The notes under the pieces were generated by a model that was not told where the DNA came from, ran no database searches, and was given only the letters and a program-made list of their open reading frames with translations. DNA of 64,000 nt from JANNOG01 sp050329415 (GTDB lineage Bacteria > Actinomycetota > Actinomycetes > Actinomycetales > JBBAYJ01): NCBI GenBank assembly GCA_050329415.1, contig JBHJOS010000021.1:1-64000 (forward strand). The letters run 5' to 3'. Shown one piece after another: positions 9,912-19,277 of the stretch. The translations under genes were made by a program, and so were the position numbers. Position 1 is the first letter of the stretch. Each line of letters opens with the position of its first letter.

Positions 9912-11086
9912 GCCGCCTGCTCGTCCGGGGCGGGCACGTCGTCACGGTGGCCGGCACTCCGCCGCGGCCCGCAGACGTCCGGGTCCGGGCCGGTGTGGTC
10001 GCCGAAGTCGGCACCGACCTGCGCCCCGACGGCGAGCCCGAGGTCGACGCCGCCGGTGCCCTCGTGACCCCCGGGCTCGTCGACCTGCAGGTCAACGGCG
10101 CCGCGGGGGCGGACCTCACGGCCGACCCCACGACGCTGCCCGCGGTCTCGGCGGCAATGGCCCGCCATGGGGTGACGACCTTCCTCCCGACCCTCGTGAC
10201 CTGCGCACCGGACGCCCGGGCGGCGGCGCTCGCGACCCCGCGCGACGACCTGCCCGGGGCCCGGGCGCCCGGCTGGCACGTCGAGGGGCCGATGCTCGCC
10301 CCCGATGCCCGCGGCGCCCACGACGAACGGTGGCTGCGCTCGCCGTCGCGCGAACTGGTCGCGGGCTGGGCGCCGGCGACCGGCGCGCTCGTGGTCACCC
10401 TCGCGCCCGAGCTGCCCGGGGCCCCGGAGGTGATCCGTCTCCTCGCGGACCGCGGGGTGGTGGTGTCCGTCGGGCACACCCGGGCGGACGTTGCGGACGT
10501 CGCGCGGGCCGTCGCAGCCGGGGCAACAGCCGTGACACACCTGTTCAACGCCATGCCGTCGCTGCACCACCGGCACCCCGGTCCGGTCGGGGCCGTGCTC
10601 GGCGGCTCCGATCTCGTCGCGGGCCTCGTCGTCGACGGCCACCACGTCGACGACCTGGTCGTGGCCGCGGTCTGGCGGGCGATCGGGCCGGACCGGCTGA
10701 TCCTGGTCAGCGACACCACGGCCGCCCTGGACCTGGACCCCGGCCCTGCCGTGCTCGGCGGGCGGGCCGTCGTCGTCGCAGCCGACCGGTCCGTCCGCCT
10801 CGTGGACGACCCGGGGGTGCTGGCCGGCAGCGGCGTCGGCCTCGACGACTGCCTGTGGCGTCTCGCGGCCGCGACCGGCCGCCCGGTGTGGGAGGTGCTG
10901 CCCGCGGCCACCACGGTGCCGGCGGGGCTGCTGGGTCGGACCGACCTCGGCGCGCTGACGGCCGGTCGGCGAGGAGACCTTGTGGTCTGGCGGGAGCGGC
11001 GCCCGGCCGTCACGGTGATCGGCGGCCGCGTGATCACCGGAGACGTGGTCACCGGACCCGCGGTCACGGGGGAGGTGGCCGGCTGA
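9908..11086 (+). CDS. nagA: N-acetylglucosamine-6-phosphate deacetylase
   Basis: 392 residues, amidohydrolase fold. The start is the GTG in the GTGA overlap. Signature elements appear in order: PGLVDLQVNG (the HxN variant typical of NagA), HVEGP with the metal Glu, VGHT and THLFNAM with metal His residues, and SDTTA with the catalytic Asp. It removes acetate from GlcNAc-6-phosphate to give glucosamine-6-phosphate for the next gene's product. The last 12 residues repeat Val-Thr-Gly units, a harmless tail. Confidence 0.95.
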   Translation: MSRLLVRGGHVVTVAGTPPRPADVRVRAGVVAEVGTDLRPDGEPEVDAAGALVTPGLVDLQVNGAAGADLTADPTTLPAVSAAMARHGVTTFLPTLVTCAPDARAAALATPRDDLPGARAPGWHVEGPMLAPDARGAHDERWLRSPSRELVAGWAPATGALVVTLAPELPGAPEVIRLLADRGVVVSVGHTRADVADVARAVAAGATAVTHLFNAMPSLHHRHPGPVGAVLGGSDLVAGLVVDGHHVDDLVVAAVWRAIGPDRLILVSDTTAALDLDPGPAVLGGRAVVVAADRSVRLVDDPGVLAGSGVGLDDCLWRLAAATGRPVWEVLPAATTVPAGLLGRTDLGALTAGRRGDLVVWRERRPAVTVIGGRVITGDVVTGPAVTGEVAG

Positions 11087-11865
11087 TGGAGGTCGTGCCG
11101 TGCGCCGACGACGGGGAGGTGTCAACGCTGGCGGCGGACGCGGTGGCGGCGCTGGTGCGGCGCCGGCCGGGGGCGGTCCTCGGCGTCGCCACGGGCTCCA
11201 CTCCCGCCGGGCTCTACCGGGAGCTGGTGCGGCGTCGTCGGGATGGGGTCCTGTCGCTGGCGACCACGACGGTGTTCCTGCTCGACGAGTACGTCGGGCT
11301 GCCCTCCGGGCACCCGGCGAGTTACCGCGAGGAGATCCGGCGGGCGCTCGGCCCGGCGGGCGTCCCCGACGGTGGCATCCACGCCCCCGACGGGGCCGCC
11401 GCCGACCTCGCCGGGGAGGGGGACCGCTACGAGGCGGCGATCGCGACGGCGGGTGGCGTCGACCTCCAGGTCGTGGGAATCGGTGCCAACGGTCACCTCG
11501 CCTTCAACGAGCCGTCGTCCTCGCTGGCGTCGCGGACCCGGGTGAAGACGCTGACCGCGCGGACCAGGGCGGACAACGCCCGGTTCTTCGCCTCGCCGGA
11601 CGAGGTGCCGACCCACGTGCTCACCCAGGGCCTCGGCACGATCCGCGACGCCCGGCACGTCGTCCTGCTGGCGCTCGGGGAACGCAAGGCGGCGGCGCTG
11701 GCCGCGGCGGTCGAGGGGCCGGTGACTGCGCGCTGCCCGGCGTCGGTCCTCCAGCTGCACCCGCACGTCACGGTGCTCGTCGACCCCCCGGCCGCGACTC
11801 GGCTGCAGGACCTCGACCACTACCGGCACGTGTGGCGGCACAAGCCGTACTGGCAGGGGCTGTGA
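11086..11865 (+). CDS. nagB: Glucosamine-6-phosphate deaminase
   Basis: 259 residues. ATG shares one base with the nagA stop (TGATG). GVATGSTPAGLY binds the phosphate, LLDEYVGL carries the conserved catalytic-region Asp, and GIGANGHLAFNEP the ring-opening His. It converts glucosamine-6-phosphate to fructose-6-phosphate and ammonia, closing the GlcNAc pathway encoded by this operon. Length matches the family. No further gene follows in the operon; 229 bases without a clear gene separate it from the next unit. Confidence 0.95.
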   Translation: MEVVPCADDGEVSTLAADAVAALVRRRPGAVLGVATGSTPAGLYRELVRRRRDGVLSLATTTVFLLDEYVGLPSGHPASYREEIRRALGPAGVPDGGIHAPDGAAADLAGEGDRYEAAIATAGGVDLQVVGIGANGHLAFNEPSSSLASRTRVKTLTARTRADNARFFASPDEVPTHVLTQGLGTIRDARHVVLLALGERKAAALAAAVEGPVTARCPASVLQLHPHVTVLVDPPAATRLQDLDHYRHVWRHKPYWQGL

Positions 11866-12094
11866 GCGCGGATCCCCGCCGGCCCGGGCCTCGGTGGGTC
11901 ACCGGGGCGGGCGACCTGCGGCCACCGGGTCCGGGCGTCGTGGCGCACCGTCACGCCACGCAGGTCGGGCAGCATCGCCGCCCGCAGGTCGGCGCCCGAG
12001 AGAGGTCCGCCTGGCCGAGGTGAACGCCCCGCCTGCGGTGGCTCCGTGACGCGTCACCGGGCGGCCCGGGGACTCGTGGGATACCATGTGACCC

Positions 12095-12538
12095 ATGGCA
12101 ACCCATCCGTCCCATCGCGAACCCAGGTCGGTACAGCGGTCCTTCCGGTTGTCTGCGGCGACCGCGGCGGCCCTGGACGAGGCGGCGCGCGGATCCGACG
12201 AGAGCCGGAACTCCCTGGTGGAGCGCCACTTGCGGGAGGCACTGCGCCGCGACCGGCATCCCATGATCACCTTCCGGACCCCGGGCGGCGGAGGCCGTGT
12301 CGCGGCGCTCATGGGCACCCGACTGGACGTGCATCGGGTGATCCAGACGGTCGAGGCCGAGGACGGCGACATCGCGGCAGCCGCGGAGTACTTCCGGGTC
12401 GACGCCTCCTGGGTGAGGGCAGCGGTCGACTACTACGCCGAGTTCGGCGACGAGATCGACGAGTACCTCGCCGAGGAGGCCCGGTTCGCCGAACGGGAAC
12501 GGGCCCTCTGGGAACGCGCCCGGGCCATCACGGCGTGA
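12095..12538 (+). CDS. Antitoxin-like protein: ribbon-helix-helix plus DUF433-like domain
   Basis: 147 residues. The N-terminus (RSVQRSFRLSAATAAALDEAA, then SRNSLVERHLREAL) is a ribbon-helix-helix DNA-binding unit. The middle (MGTRLDVHRVIQTV, AAEYFRVDASWVRAAVDYYAEF) resembles DUF433, a small HTH-like domain often paired with DUF5615 toxins. It overlaps the following DUF5615 gene by GTGA, so it probably acts as that protein's antitoxin and autoregulator. The pairing is known; that both domains occur in one chain here is read directly from sequence. Confidence 0.82.
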   Translation: MATHPSHREPRSVQRSFRLSAATAAALDEAARGSDESRNSLVERHLREALRRDRHPMITFRTPGGGGRVAALMGTRLDVHRVIQTVEAEDGDIAAAAEYFRVDASWVRAAVDYYAEFGDEIDEYLAEEARFAERERALWERARAITA

Positions 12539-12891
12539 AGCTCGTCCTCGACCACCACATGTCGCCCGTCTTGGCTGAGCGCCTGCGCGACGGCGGCCAC
12601 GACGTGGTCGCGGCGTCGGAGCGTGGCTGGCAGCGCGTGCCCGACGAGGATCTGCTGCGGCTGGCGTCCGCCGAGCGTCGTGCCGTGACGACGGCCAATG
12701 TGCGCCACTTCGTCCCCATCGTCCGCTCCTGTGGAGAACTCGGAGAGGATCACTGGGGGGTGCTGCTGGTCTCCGCGTCGTCCTTCTCGCTGCGGGCATC
12801 CGGCATCGGACAGGCCGTTCAGGTCATCGGTGCCGTCCTCCACCAGCATTCCTCGGAGGACGCGTTTCGGAATCGGGTCCACTGGCTGTGA
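12535..12891 (+). CDS. DUF5615 PIN-like toxin candidate
   Basis: 118 residues from the overlapping GTG. KLVLDHHMSPVLAERL at the N-terminus and GHDVVAASERGWQRVPDEDLLRLA match the DUF5615/Mut7-C PIN-like fold, with an acidic Asp in LVLDHH. The later active-site strand reads VTTANVRHF, where many relatives have T-x-D or T-E-N, so one acidic position may be replaced. Presumed RNase toxin inhibited by the upstream protein; activity is unproven for most of this family. Confidence 0.8.
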   Translation: MKLVLDHHMSPVLAERLRDGGHDVVAASERGWQRVPDEDLLRLASAERRAVTTANVRHFVPIVRSCGELGEDHWGVLLVSASSFSLRASGIGQAVQVIGAVLHQHSSEDAFRNRVHWL

Positions 12892-12921
12892 GCCGGGCCG
12901 GCGCCCCTCGGGTGAGAGCGG

Positions 12922-13890
12922 TCAGCCGGGCGCCAGGGCGACCGTCGCGCGCGTCCCCAGGTCGCGGATCGCGGTGAGGACAGTCGGATCCCCCTCGACC
13001 CGGTAGTTCAGGTCCGGGCCGAGCCACACCAGCGCCGACGCCGCCCAGGCCGGCGGCTCGGCGGGCAGTGTCCAGCGGGTCCGGGTGCCGTCCGCGACGA
13101 TCTCGTCCGCGATGTACGGGCCAAGGCGCTGCCGGAACTCCTCGATCGGAAGGTCGACGACCGCCGTCACGGTGGCCTGTCCGCGGCGCACCGACGACAC
13201 CGCGCGGGCGACGAAGGCTGCGGCGTCGTCGGCCGGGAGCTGTCGCGCCGGGTCGCGCAGGCCGGTGAGATGGAGGTCCGCGATCCGGTCGGCGCGGAAG
13301 GTCCGCCAGTCCTCCCGGCCCCGGTCCCAGGCCACGAGGAACCAGTGGCGCCGGGCCGCGACCAGCGAGTGGGGCTCGGCCAGCCGGTCGGTCTCGGTCC
13401 CGCCGGCGTCGGTGTAGTGGAAGCGGACCCGCTCGTGGTCGCGGCAGGCCAGCGCCAGGTGGCCGAGCAGGTCGGCCTCGACGGGCGCGGTGGCCGGCAC
13501 CTGGGTGTGGACGTTCTCGGCGAGGGCACGGATCCGCCGCCGCAGGGTGCTCGGCAGGACCTGCTCCAGCTTCGCCAGCGCCGTGAGCGTGACGTGCTCA
13601 CCGTCGGCGAGGCCGAGGGCGACGACGGTGCGCAGGCCGAGTGCCATGGTGACGGCCTCGGCGTCGGTGAGCAGCAGCGGCGGCAGGGACGCGCCGGCCT
13701 CCAGCCGGTAGCCGCCGCCGGCCCCGCGGGAGGCGGCGATCCGGTACCCCAGTTCGCGGAGCCGGTCGATGTCGCGGCGCAGCGTGCGTCCGGTCACACC
13801 GAGGCGCCCAGCCAGCTCGGGGCCCGGCCACTGCCGATGGGTCTGCAGCAGGTCCAGCAGGGCCAGAGTCCGGGACGCCGTCGCTGCCAT
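12922..13890 (-). CDS. WYL-domain transcriptional regulator (YafY type)
   Basis: 322 residues. The N-terminal DeoR-like HTH is plain (PELAGRLGVTGRTLRRDIDRLRELGY), with the SRGAGGGYRLEAG wing. Residues about 140-220 form the WYL sensor domain (RVRFHYTDAGG and HWFLVAWD features). A WCX-like extension follows (YIADEIVADG). It lies 63 bases from, and divergent to, a VOC gene, a very common arrangement in actinobacteria, so it probably controls that gene. The effector is unknown; WYL domains are thought to bind nucleotides or nucleic acid. Confidence 0.92.
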   Translation of the reverse strand: MAATASRTLALLDLLQTHRQWPGPELAGRLGVTGRTLRRDIDRLRELGYRIAASRGAGGGYRLEAGASLPPLLLTDAEAVTMALGLRTVVALGLADGEHVTLTALAKLEQVLPSTLRRRIRALAENVHTQVPATAPVEADLLGHLALACRDHERVRFHYTDAGGTETDRLAEPHSLVAARRHWFLVAWDRGREDWRTFRADRIADLHLTGLRDPARQLPADDAAAFVARAVSSVRRGQATVTAVVDLPIEEFRQRLGPYIADEIVADGTRTRWTLPAEPPAWAASALVWLGPDLNYRVEGDPTVLTAIRDLGTRATVALAPG

Positions 13891-13953
13891 GCGGCGATTC
13901 TCCGCCAGGATGCGGACGGAAAGTGACCGCTGGCAGTCCTACCGTCCGGCGTC

Positions 13954-14325
13954 ATGGAGATGAGGCTGGAAGTTGTCCCCCTGCCGGTCACCGACGTCGA
14001 CCGGGCCAAGGCCTTCTACGTCGACCAGGTCGGCTTCGTCGCAGACTACGACGAGCGGGTGAGCGACGAGGTCCGGTTCGTCCAGCTCACGCCGCCGGGC
14101 TCGGCCTGTTCGGTCGTGATGGGCGACGGGATCGTCGAGATGCCACCGGGATCCCAGCGAGGGGTCATGGTGGTGGTGCCGGACGCCGACGCGGCGCGGG
14201 AGCACCTCCTGTCGCGCGGTGTCGAGGCGAGCAAGGTCGAGGACCAGGCGTGGGGCCGGTTCGTGTACTTCGCCGATCCCGACGGCAACACCTGGGCGCT
14301 GCAGGAACTGCCGAAGAGCGGCTGA
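13954..14325 (+). CDS. VOC-family (glyoxalase/dioxygenase superfamily) protein
   Basis: 123 residues, one VOC module pair. VVPLPVTDVDRAKAFYVDQVGF opens it and RFVYFADPDGNTWALQE closes it, with the metal Glu in the last strand. The family includes glyoxalases, dioxygenases and antibiotic-binding proteins. The close homology group (DxD-R-A-K-x-F-Y) is usually annotated only as VOC. Divergent to the WYL regulator, which likely governs it. Confidence 0.88.
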   Translation: MEMRLEVVPLPVTDVDRAKAFYVDQVGFVADYDERVSDEVRFVQLTPPGSACSVVMGDGIVEMPPGSQRGVMVVVPDADAAREHLLSRGVEASKVEDQAWGRFVYFADPDGNTWALQELPKSG

Positions 14326-14395
14326 TCCCGGGCCACCCCGGCGCGAAGTGCCGGACGGGTCGCCCCCGGACCGCGAGCTCCCACCCGGACGCGCC

Positions 14396-14428
14396 GGCGG
14401 CCCCCGGTCTGATCGACCGGGGGCCGCC
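14396..14428. terminator. Strong bidirectional stem-loop
   Basis: Perfect 13-base arms, GGCGGCCCCCGGT (14396-14408) and ACCGGGGGCCGCC (14416-14428), with a 7-base loop. It lies between the convergent ends of the VOC gene and the M14 peptidase gene and probably ends both transcripts. Confidence 0.75.
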
Positions 14429-14451
14429 GCAGAGGGAGCGGTCCTGCCGGA

Positions 14452-17400
14452 CTACGAGTCGAGCAGGTACCCGACCGCGCGCCCCAGCAGGTCCTGCCGG
14501 ACCGCCGGGTCGCCGATCTGTTCGACGCCGAACCCGAACAGCACGGTGCTGTCGGTCGCCACGGCCGCCTGGGCGGGCGGCACCAGGCCCTGCGACCGCT
14601 CGAACTCCCGGGTGTTGCCGGGGCTGCCCGCCGGCGGCCCGGTCACCGACCAGTCACCGAGGCCGGCCTCGAAGCCCTCGGCCGACTCCTCGGTCCCATC
14701 GACGGTGACCCGGGTGTCGTCGACGAAGACCCCGGCGCCGCCCGTGCCCGGGTCGGTGACGTAGGAGACGGACACCTCGACGGTCGACCCGGCGTACGCC
14801 GAGAGGTCGAACGTCACCGGCTGCCACCCGCCGCTGTTGCCGGTGAGGGCGTGCCAGTCGCCGGTCGCCCCGCTCGGCGAGCAGGCGCCACCGGACAGGG
14901 TGAGGTAGTTGGCGAGGAACGGGTGCTGCTCCAGCAGGAACCCGGCCTCGCACTCGGTCGGGACGGTCTGGGTGGACAGCCCGCCCGCCTCCGGCAACGT
15001 GGTCCAGTCGTCCCCACCCGCGGTCCGGGCCTCGACGAGCACCGAGTCGTACCCGGTCTCGAGGTCGAACGACAGCTGGGCCGACAGGTCGACGTCCGCG
15101 CCCGGAGCCACCCCGGTGAGGTCCACCGTCCGGGTCAGCCGGGTGTAGAGGCCGTCGGCGTGGGTGGTGCCGGCGTACCACTCGCCCTCGACCGGGGCGT
15201 ACGGGTCGGCACCGGCGCTGGTGTAAACGCCCAGCGGGCGGCTGTCGGCGAACTGCGGGAAGTCGGCCGGCGGCAGGATCCCGCTGGTCACCGTGAAGGC
15301 CCCCGCCTCGTCGAGCGGGTTGGTCGCGGTCCCCGGGAGGTCCGCGGCGAACCCGGCCAGCGGGTCGAAGGCCCCCGTGACCGCCGAGACTGCACTGGTC
15401 GACTGCCGGTCATACGCCCCGAGCCAGTACTGGTAGAAGTCGTCCGCGAGGATGAGGCAGTCCGAGAAGAAGTCCGTCGTGATGGCGCACTCCTCCTCCG
15501 GTGCCCCGTCCAGGCCGTAGTACAGCCCGCCGACCGGACCGCCGAGAGCTCCGTCGTACCCGGCTGTCTCCCCGCTCACCAGCAGCTTGCCGCCCTGGTT
15601 GAGGTAGTCCCGCATGGCGAGCGTGGTGAAGTGCTCGCGCTCGGCGACCGAGATGTCGGGCACCGGACCGAAGAGGAAGGTGTCCGTGAGCTCGTCCTCC
15701 GGGTCCTGCGTGATCCGGTTGTCGCCGTAGTACCAGACGACGGCGTCGAAGTGGCCGAGCACGCCGAGGTCGTGCGGGACGCCCTGGGCCGAGATGTCCC
15801 AGGTCGACACCCGGGCCCCGGTCGCCTCCAGGTCGGAGACGTACGTCGACAGGTACTGCGGCCCCGCCAGCGGCGGGTCGTACGTCGGGTTCACTCCCTC
15901 GTAGTCCTCGTTCGCCACGACGAGCACGTCGTCGCCGCGGGTGCTGCCGTCCTCGGCGACCGTGTAGGTGAACCTTTCGCTCTCCATCCAGGGCTTGCGT
16001 TCGCCGAGCTTGAGCCCGGTGAACCAGACCTCGACAGCGTCGCCCGGCCGGGCCCGGATCTGGCCCCGGCGCTCGGCGTAGTGGACATCGCTGTCGTCGC
16101 CGTAGCGCTCGCCGCCGTCCCACTCGCGGGTGAGGAAGGGCAGCTTGGGCCCGCCGTTGACCCGGTACCAGCCGAGGAGGAGCTTGAGCTGGCGGTCGAC
16201 GGTCACGGCCACGGTCTGCGGCGAGCCGTACGACACGTCGAAGGAGTCGACGACGAAGTCCGGCGCCTCGATGCCCACCGGCGACACGGGGTCCGCGGGG
16301 TCGTGGGCCGACTCGGCGACCGCCAGCGCGAACGGGATGTTCTGCTCGAAGTCGCGCTGGATCAGGGGCTCGGAGTCGGGGAAGTTGAAGACGCTCTGGC
16401 AGTCCTCCGGCTCGAACTCGTCGTCCGGATCCCACGAACTGGCCGTCTCGCAGGTCGACATCTCGGGTGTGAAGGCGAGGATGCCGTACACGCTGTGGGC
16501 GTGCTCGGTCGTCTCGCCGTTCGTCGTGTACAGCTCCGCCGACAGGTCAGGGTCGTAGTTGGGCACCGCCGGGTTGTCGTCGGTCCCGGCCAGCGCCTCG
16601 TAGACGATGTCGTCCGGTGTCGGGGTCGAGACCTGCCAGCCGGTGCCGTAGAGCATGAGCTCGGCGGCCGAGTGGTAGTTGACGAGGAACTGGAAGTCGA
16701 TCCGCGCCATGAGGCCATCGAGGGCCTGGGTCTCGGGCTCGGAGCCGGGTGCCGGGCCGCGGTAGGTCGCGCTCACGAGGTCCGGCGAGGACCCCTCGTT
16801 GTCGTAGCCCCACCGCTCCGGGAAGTTCCGGTTCGGGTCGACGCCGTCGAGGCCCGTGATGACGCCGTCACCGTCGTTGTCCGCGAGGTTCTTGCGCCAC
16901 AGGCGGTTGCCCTCGGTGAACGTGTAGTCGTACCCGTCGGGGTTGGCCATGGGCACGAACCACAGCTCCGTGGTGTCGACGAGTCGCCGGATCTCCGGGT
17001 CCGTGGTGTAGCCGTCGAGCATGTGGTGCAGCAGCCGGCGCGTCATCTCCGGGGTGATCCACTCCCGGGCGTGCTGGGTGGAGACGTAGAGCACAGACGG
17101 CCGGTGGCCCTGGGGGACGCGCGTGGCGTTCTTGGTCACCCGGACCGCGAGGATGTCCTGGCCCTGGACCGACTGCCCGATGGTGACGAGTTCGGCGATG
17201 CGCGGGTTGTCGGCCGCAAGCTGCCGGAACTCCTCCTCGAGGTTCCCCTCGCCGCTCCACGGCCGGAACACGCCGGTGCTCTCGGTGCTCTCCGCGGCGA
17301 AGGTGAGGGCACTGGCGGTGTCCGCCGCCACCTCCTTGCGGTTCAGCGGCATCCCGGCTGCGATGAAGCGCTCGGCCAGGACGGGAGGAACGATGATCTC

Positions 17401-17688
17401 CACCTCCGCCGACCCGTCGGGGCCGGCGGGGGCCGCCGCGATGTCCTCGTGGTCGAGGCCGGCCGCGCGAACCTGTGCCAGGTGCTTCGCCGTGAGCTCG
17501 CCGACGTAGACCTGAGGGGCGGAGTCCTCGGCCGTCACCTCGGGGCCTCGGTCGATGTCGTCGGCCATCGTCGGGACGGCGCCGACCACGATGAGTCCCG
17601 CCCCGAGGGCGAGCGCCGCTGCTCTACGAAGGGATAGTGCCCGGTTCATGCGACCACCCAGGTCTTCGAGGGGTACGGGGGGATACAT
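14452..17688 (-). CDS. Secreted M14 zinc carboxypeptidase with C-terminal accessory domains
   Basis: 1,078 residues. ATG 17688 has a strong GGAGGG six bases upstream; ATG 17649 gives a shorter signal peptide, either being secreted. The M14 domain (about 120-470) has the zinc ligands in QHAREWITPEM, the substrate-side PNRNFPERWGYD, the zinc His in VNYHSAAELM and the catalytic Glu in AFTPEMST. Next is an amidotransferase-like Rossmann region (DVLVVANEDYEG, GGKLLVSGE), then beta-sandwich modules recalling the MAM-like part of immune inhibitor A peptidases (SFDLETGYDSVLVEAR). It likely digests peptides outside the cell. Such multidomain M14 proteins are known in actinobacteria. Confidence 0.92.
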   Translation of the reverse strand: MYPPVPLEDLGGRMNRALSLRRAAALALGAGLIVVGAVPTMADDIDRGPEVTAEDSAPQVYVGELTAKHLAQVRAAGLDHEDIAAAPAGPDGSAEVEIIVPPVLAERFIAAGMPLNRKEVAADTASALTFAAESTESTGVFRPWSGEGNLEEEFRQLAADNPRIAELVTIGQSVQGQDILAVRVTKNATRVPQGHRPSVLYVSTQHAREWITPEMTRRLLHHMLDGYTTDPEIRRLVDTTELWFVPMANPDGYDYTFTEGNRLWRKNLADNDGDGVITGLDGVDPNRNFPERWGYDNEGSSPDLVSATYRGPAPGSEPETQALDGLMARIDFQFLVNYHSAAELMLYGTGWQVSTPTPDDIVYEALAGTDDNPAVPNYDPDLSAELYTTNGETTEHAHSVYGILAFTPEMSTCETASSWDPDDEFEPEDCQSVFNFPDSEPLIQRDFEQNIPFALAVAESAHDPADPVSPVGIEAPDFVVDSFDVSYGSPQTVAVTVDRQLKLLLGWYRVNGGPKLPFLTREWDGGERYGDDSDVHYAERRGQIRARPGDAVEVWFTGLKLGERKPWMESERFTYTVAEDGSTRGDDVLVVANEDYEGVNPTYDPPLAGPQYLSTYVSDLEATGARVSTWDISAQGVPHDLGVLGHFDAVVWYYGDNRITQDPEDELTDTFLFGPVPDISVAEREHFTTLAMRDYLNQGGKLLVSGETAGYDGALGGPVGGLYYGLDGAPEEECAITTDFFSDCLILADDFYQYWLGAYDRQSTSAVSAVTGAFDPLAGFAADLPGTATNPLDEAGAFTVTSGILPPADFPQFADSRPLGVYTSAGADPYAPVEGEWYAGTTHADGLYTRLTRTVDLTGVAPGADVDLSAQLSFDLETGYDSVLVEARTAGGDDWTTLPEAGGLSTQTVPTECEAGFLLEQHPFLANYLTLSGGACSPSGATGDWHALTGNSGGWQPVTFDLSAYAGSTVEVSVSYVTDPGTGGAGVFVDDTRVTVDGTEESAEGFEAGLGDWSVTGPPAGSPGNTREFERSQGLVPPAQAAVATDSTVLFGFGVEQIGDPAVRQDLLGRAVGYLLDS

Positions 17689-17793
17689 CTCATTCCCTCC
17701 GTCGCAGTCCGGTCAACACCCAGTGATCCCCCAGGTTCCCGGAAGTGGCGCGACACGCCGGAAGAGTGCCTGAAGGGGCCGTCTTTCCAGCGG

Positions 17794-18966
17794 TCACCCC
17801 ACGGTGCCGCCGGTGCGGGTCCACGCGGTGCCACGGACCCGCCACGCCAGTACCGCGAGCCGAACCGCCGTGTACCCGCCGATCGCCCACCACAACCCCA
17901 CCAGCCCGCCGTCGACCGCGGCGGCTGCCCATCCGGCGGCGAGGAAGACGGCCAGGGTGCCGAGCCCTGTGACGGCGAGGTAGCGGTGGTCGCCCGCCCC
18001 GATGAGCACCCCGTCCAGGGCGAAGGTGACGCCGGCGACGACCTGGAAGAGGGCGACGAGGACGAGGACGTCCGACAGCGCTGCACGGACCGCGAGGTCG
18101 GGGGAGAACAGGGCGGGTGCCCACGGCAGGCAGCCGAGCACCAGCACCCCCGTGGCAGCACCGGACCACAGGCCCCACCAGGTGACTCGACGCGCGAGGG
18201 CCCGGACCTCGCGGACGTCCCCGGCGCCCAGGCCGCGGGCGACGAGCGCCTGCCCGGCGATGGCCACTGCATCCAGTGTCAGTGCCAGGAAGCCCCAGAC
18301 CGTGACGGCCACGGTGTGCGCCGCCAGGGCGACCGTGCCCGCCGCCCCCGCCCACGCCACCGCCGCCAGCAGGTGGATCCGCAGGGTCACGGTGCGCAGG
18401 AACAGCGCGCCGGACGCCGTCGCCGACGCCCGGATGCCGGTGGCGTCCGGGCGCAGCGAGGCGCCGTGGCGACGGGCGTTGCGGACCACCGCACCGGCGA
18501 GCGCGACCGCCATGCCCACCTGGGCAATGACGGTGCCGAGCGCCGACCCGGCGATGCCCAGTCCCGCGGGGTAGACGAGGACGTAGTTGAGGCCGACGTT
18601 GGCCGCCGCCCCGGACACCGCCACGGCCAGCGGGGTGCGGACGTCGAGGAGACCGCGCAGCGCCCCCGTGGCCGCGAGGACCATCAGCATGGCCGGCAGA
18701 CCCACGGCGGAGACGCGCAGATAGGTGATCGCGAAGGGCCGCGCGTCGGGGGTCACGCCGAGGACGTCGACGAGGGCGGGTGCCGTGGCGGCGGCTGTCG
18801 CGGCGAGGACCGTGCCGAGCGCACCCGCCAGCCAGAGTCCGTCCACTCCCTGCCGGGCCGCGCCCCGGAGGTCTCCGGCACCGATGGACCTGCCGACCGC
18901 CGCCGTCGTGGCGTAGGCGAGGAAGACGCAGAGGTAGACCAGCGTCGACAGCACGGCACCCGCCAC
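17794..18966 (-). CDS. MATE-family efflux transporter (DinF-like), start uncertain
   Basis: 390 residues from GTG 18966. Membrane segments and MATE features are clear (ALRGLLDVRTPLAVAVSGAAANVGLNYVLVYP). DinF-like MATE proteins export drugs or metabolites by cation antiport. The family's first helix (EILRLALPALGALVAEPLFLLADAAFVGNLG-like) continues in frame upstream to about 19,110, but no ATG, GTG or TTG occurs before the in-frame TAG at 19126-19128. An ATC at 19114-19116 or a CTG might serve. So the true start is probably 5' of the one given, or the start codon is mutated. Confidence 0.82.
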   Translation of the reverse strand: MAGAVLSTLVYLCVFLAYATTAAVGRSIGAGDLRGAARQGVDGLWLAGALGTVLAATAAATAPALVDVLGVTPDARPFAITYLRVSAVGLPAMLMVLAATGALRGLLDVRTPLAVAVSGAAANVGLNYVLVYPAGLGIAGSALGTVIAQVGMAVALAGAVVRNARRHGASLRPDATGIRASATASGALFLRTVTLRIHLLAAVAWAGAAGTVALAAHTVAVTVWGFLALTLDAVAIAGQALVARGLGAGDVREVRALARRVTWWGLWSGAATGVLVLGCLPWAPALFSPDLAVRAALSDVLVLVALFQVVAGVTFALDGVLIGAGDHRYLAVTGLGTLAVFLAAGWAAAAVDGGLVGLWWAIGGYTAVRLAVLAWRVRGTAWTRTGGTVG

Positions 18967-19277
18967 CCCGAGTCCCGCGAGCGGGGCGGTGCCGAGGTTG
19001 CCGACGAAGGCGGCGTCGGCCAGCAGGAACAGCGGCTCGGCGACGAGCGCGCCGAGGGCCGGGAGGGCCAGGCGCAGGATCTCGCGGTCCCGTGCCCGCG
19101 GCGAGGTGCGGTCGATCGAGCCAGGCTAGCGAGGTGCGTGCCGCGCGAGGCGACTTGTCCACAGGGTCGGGTGGCGCCGCCCGTCCACAGGGTCGACGAC
19201 GGACGCGGCACCGCCCGCCGCGCGCCCGGCAGGCTTGCGTCATGACCACGAGCATCGTGTCCACGTACCCTGTGGGA

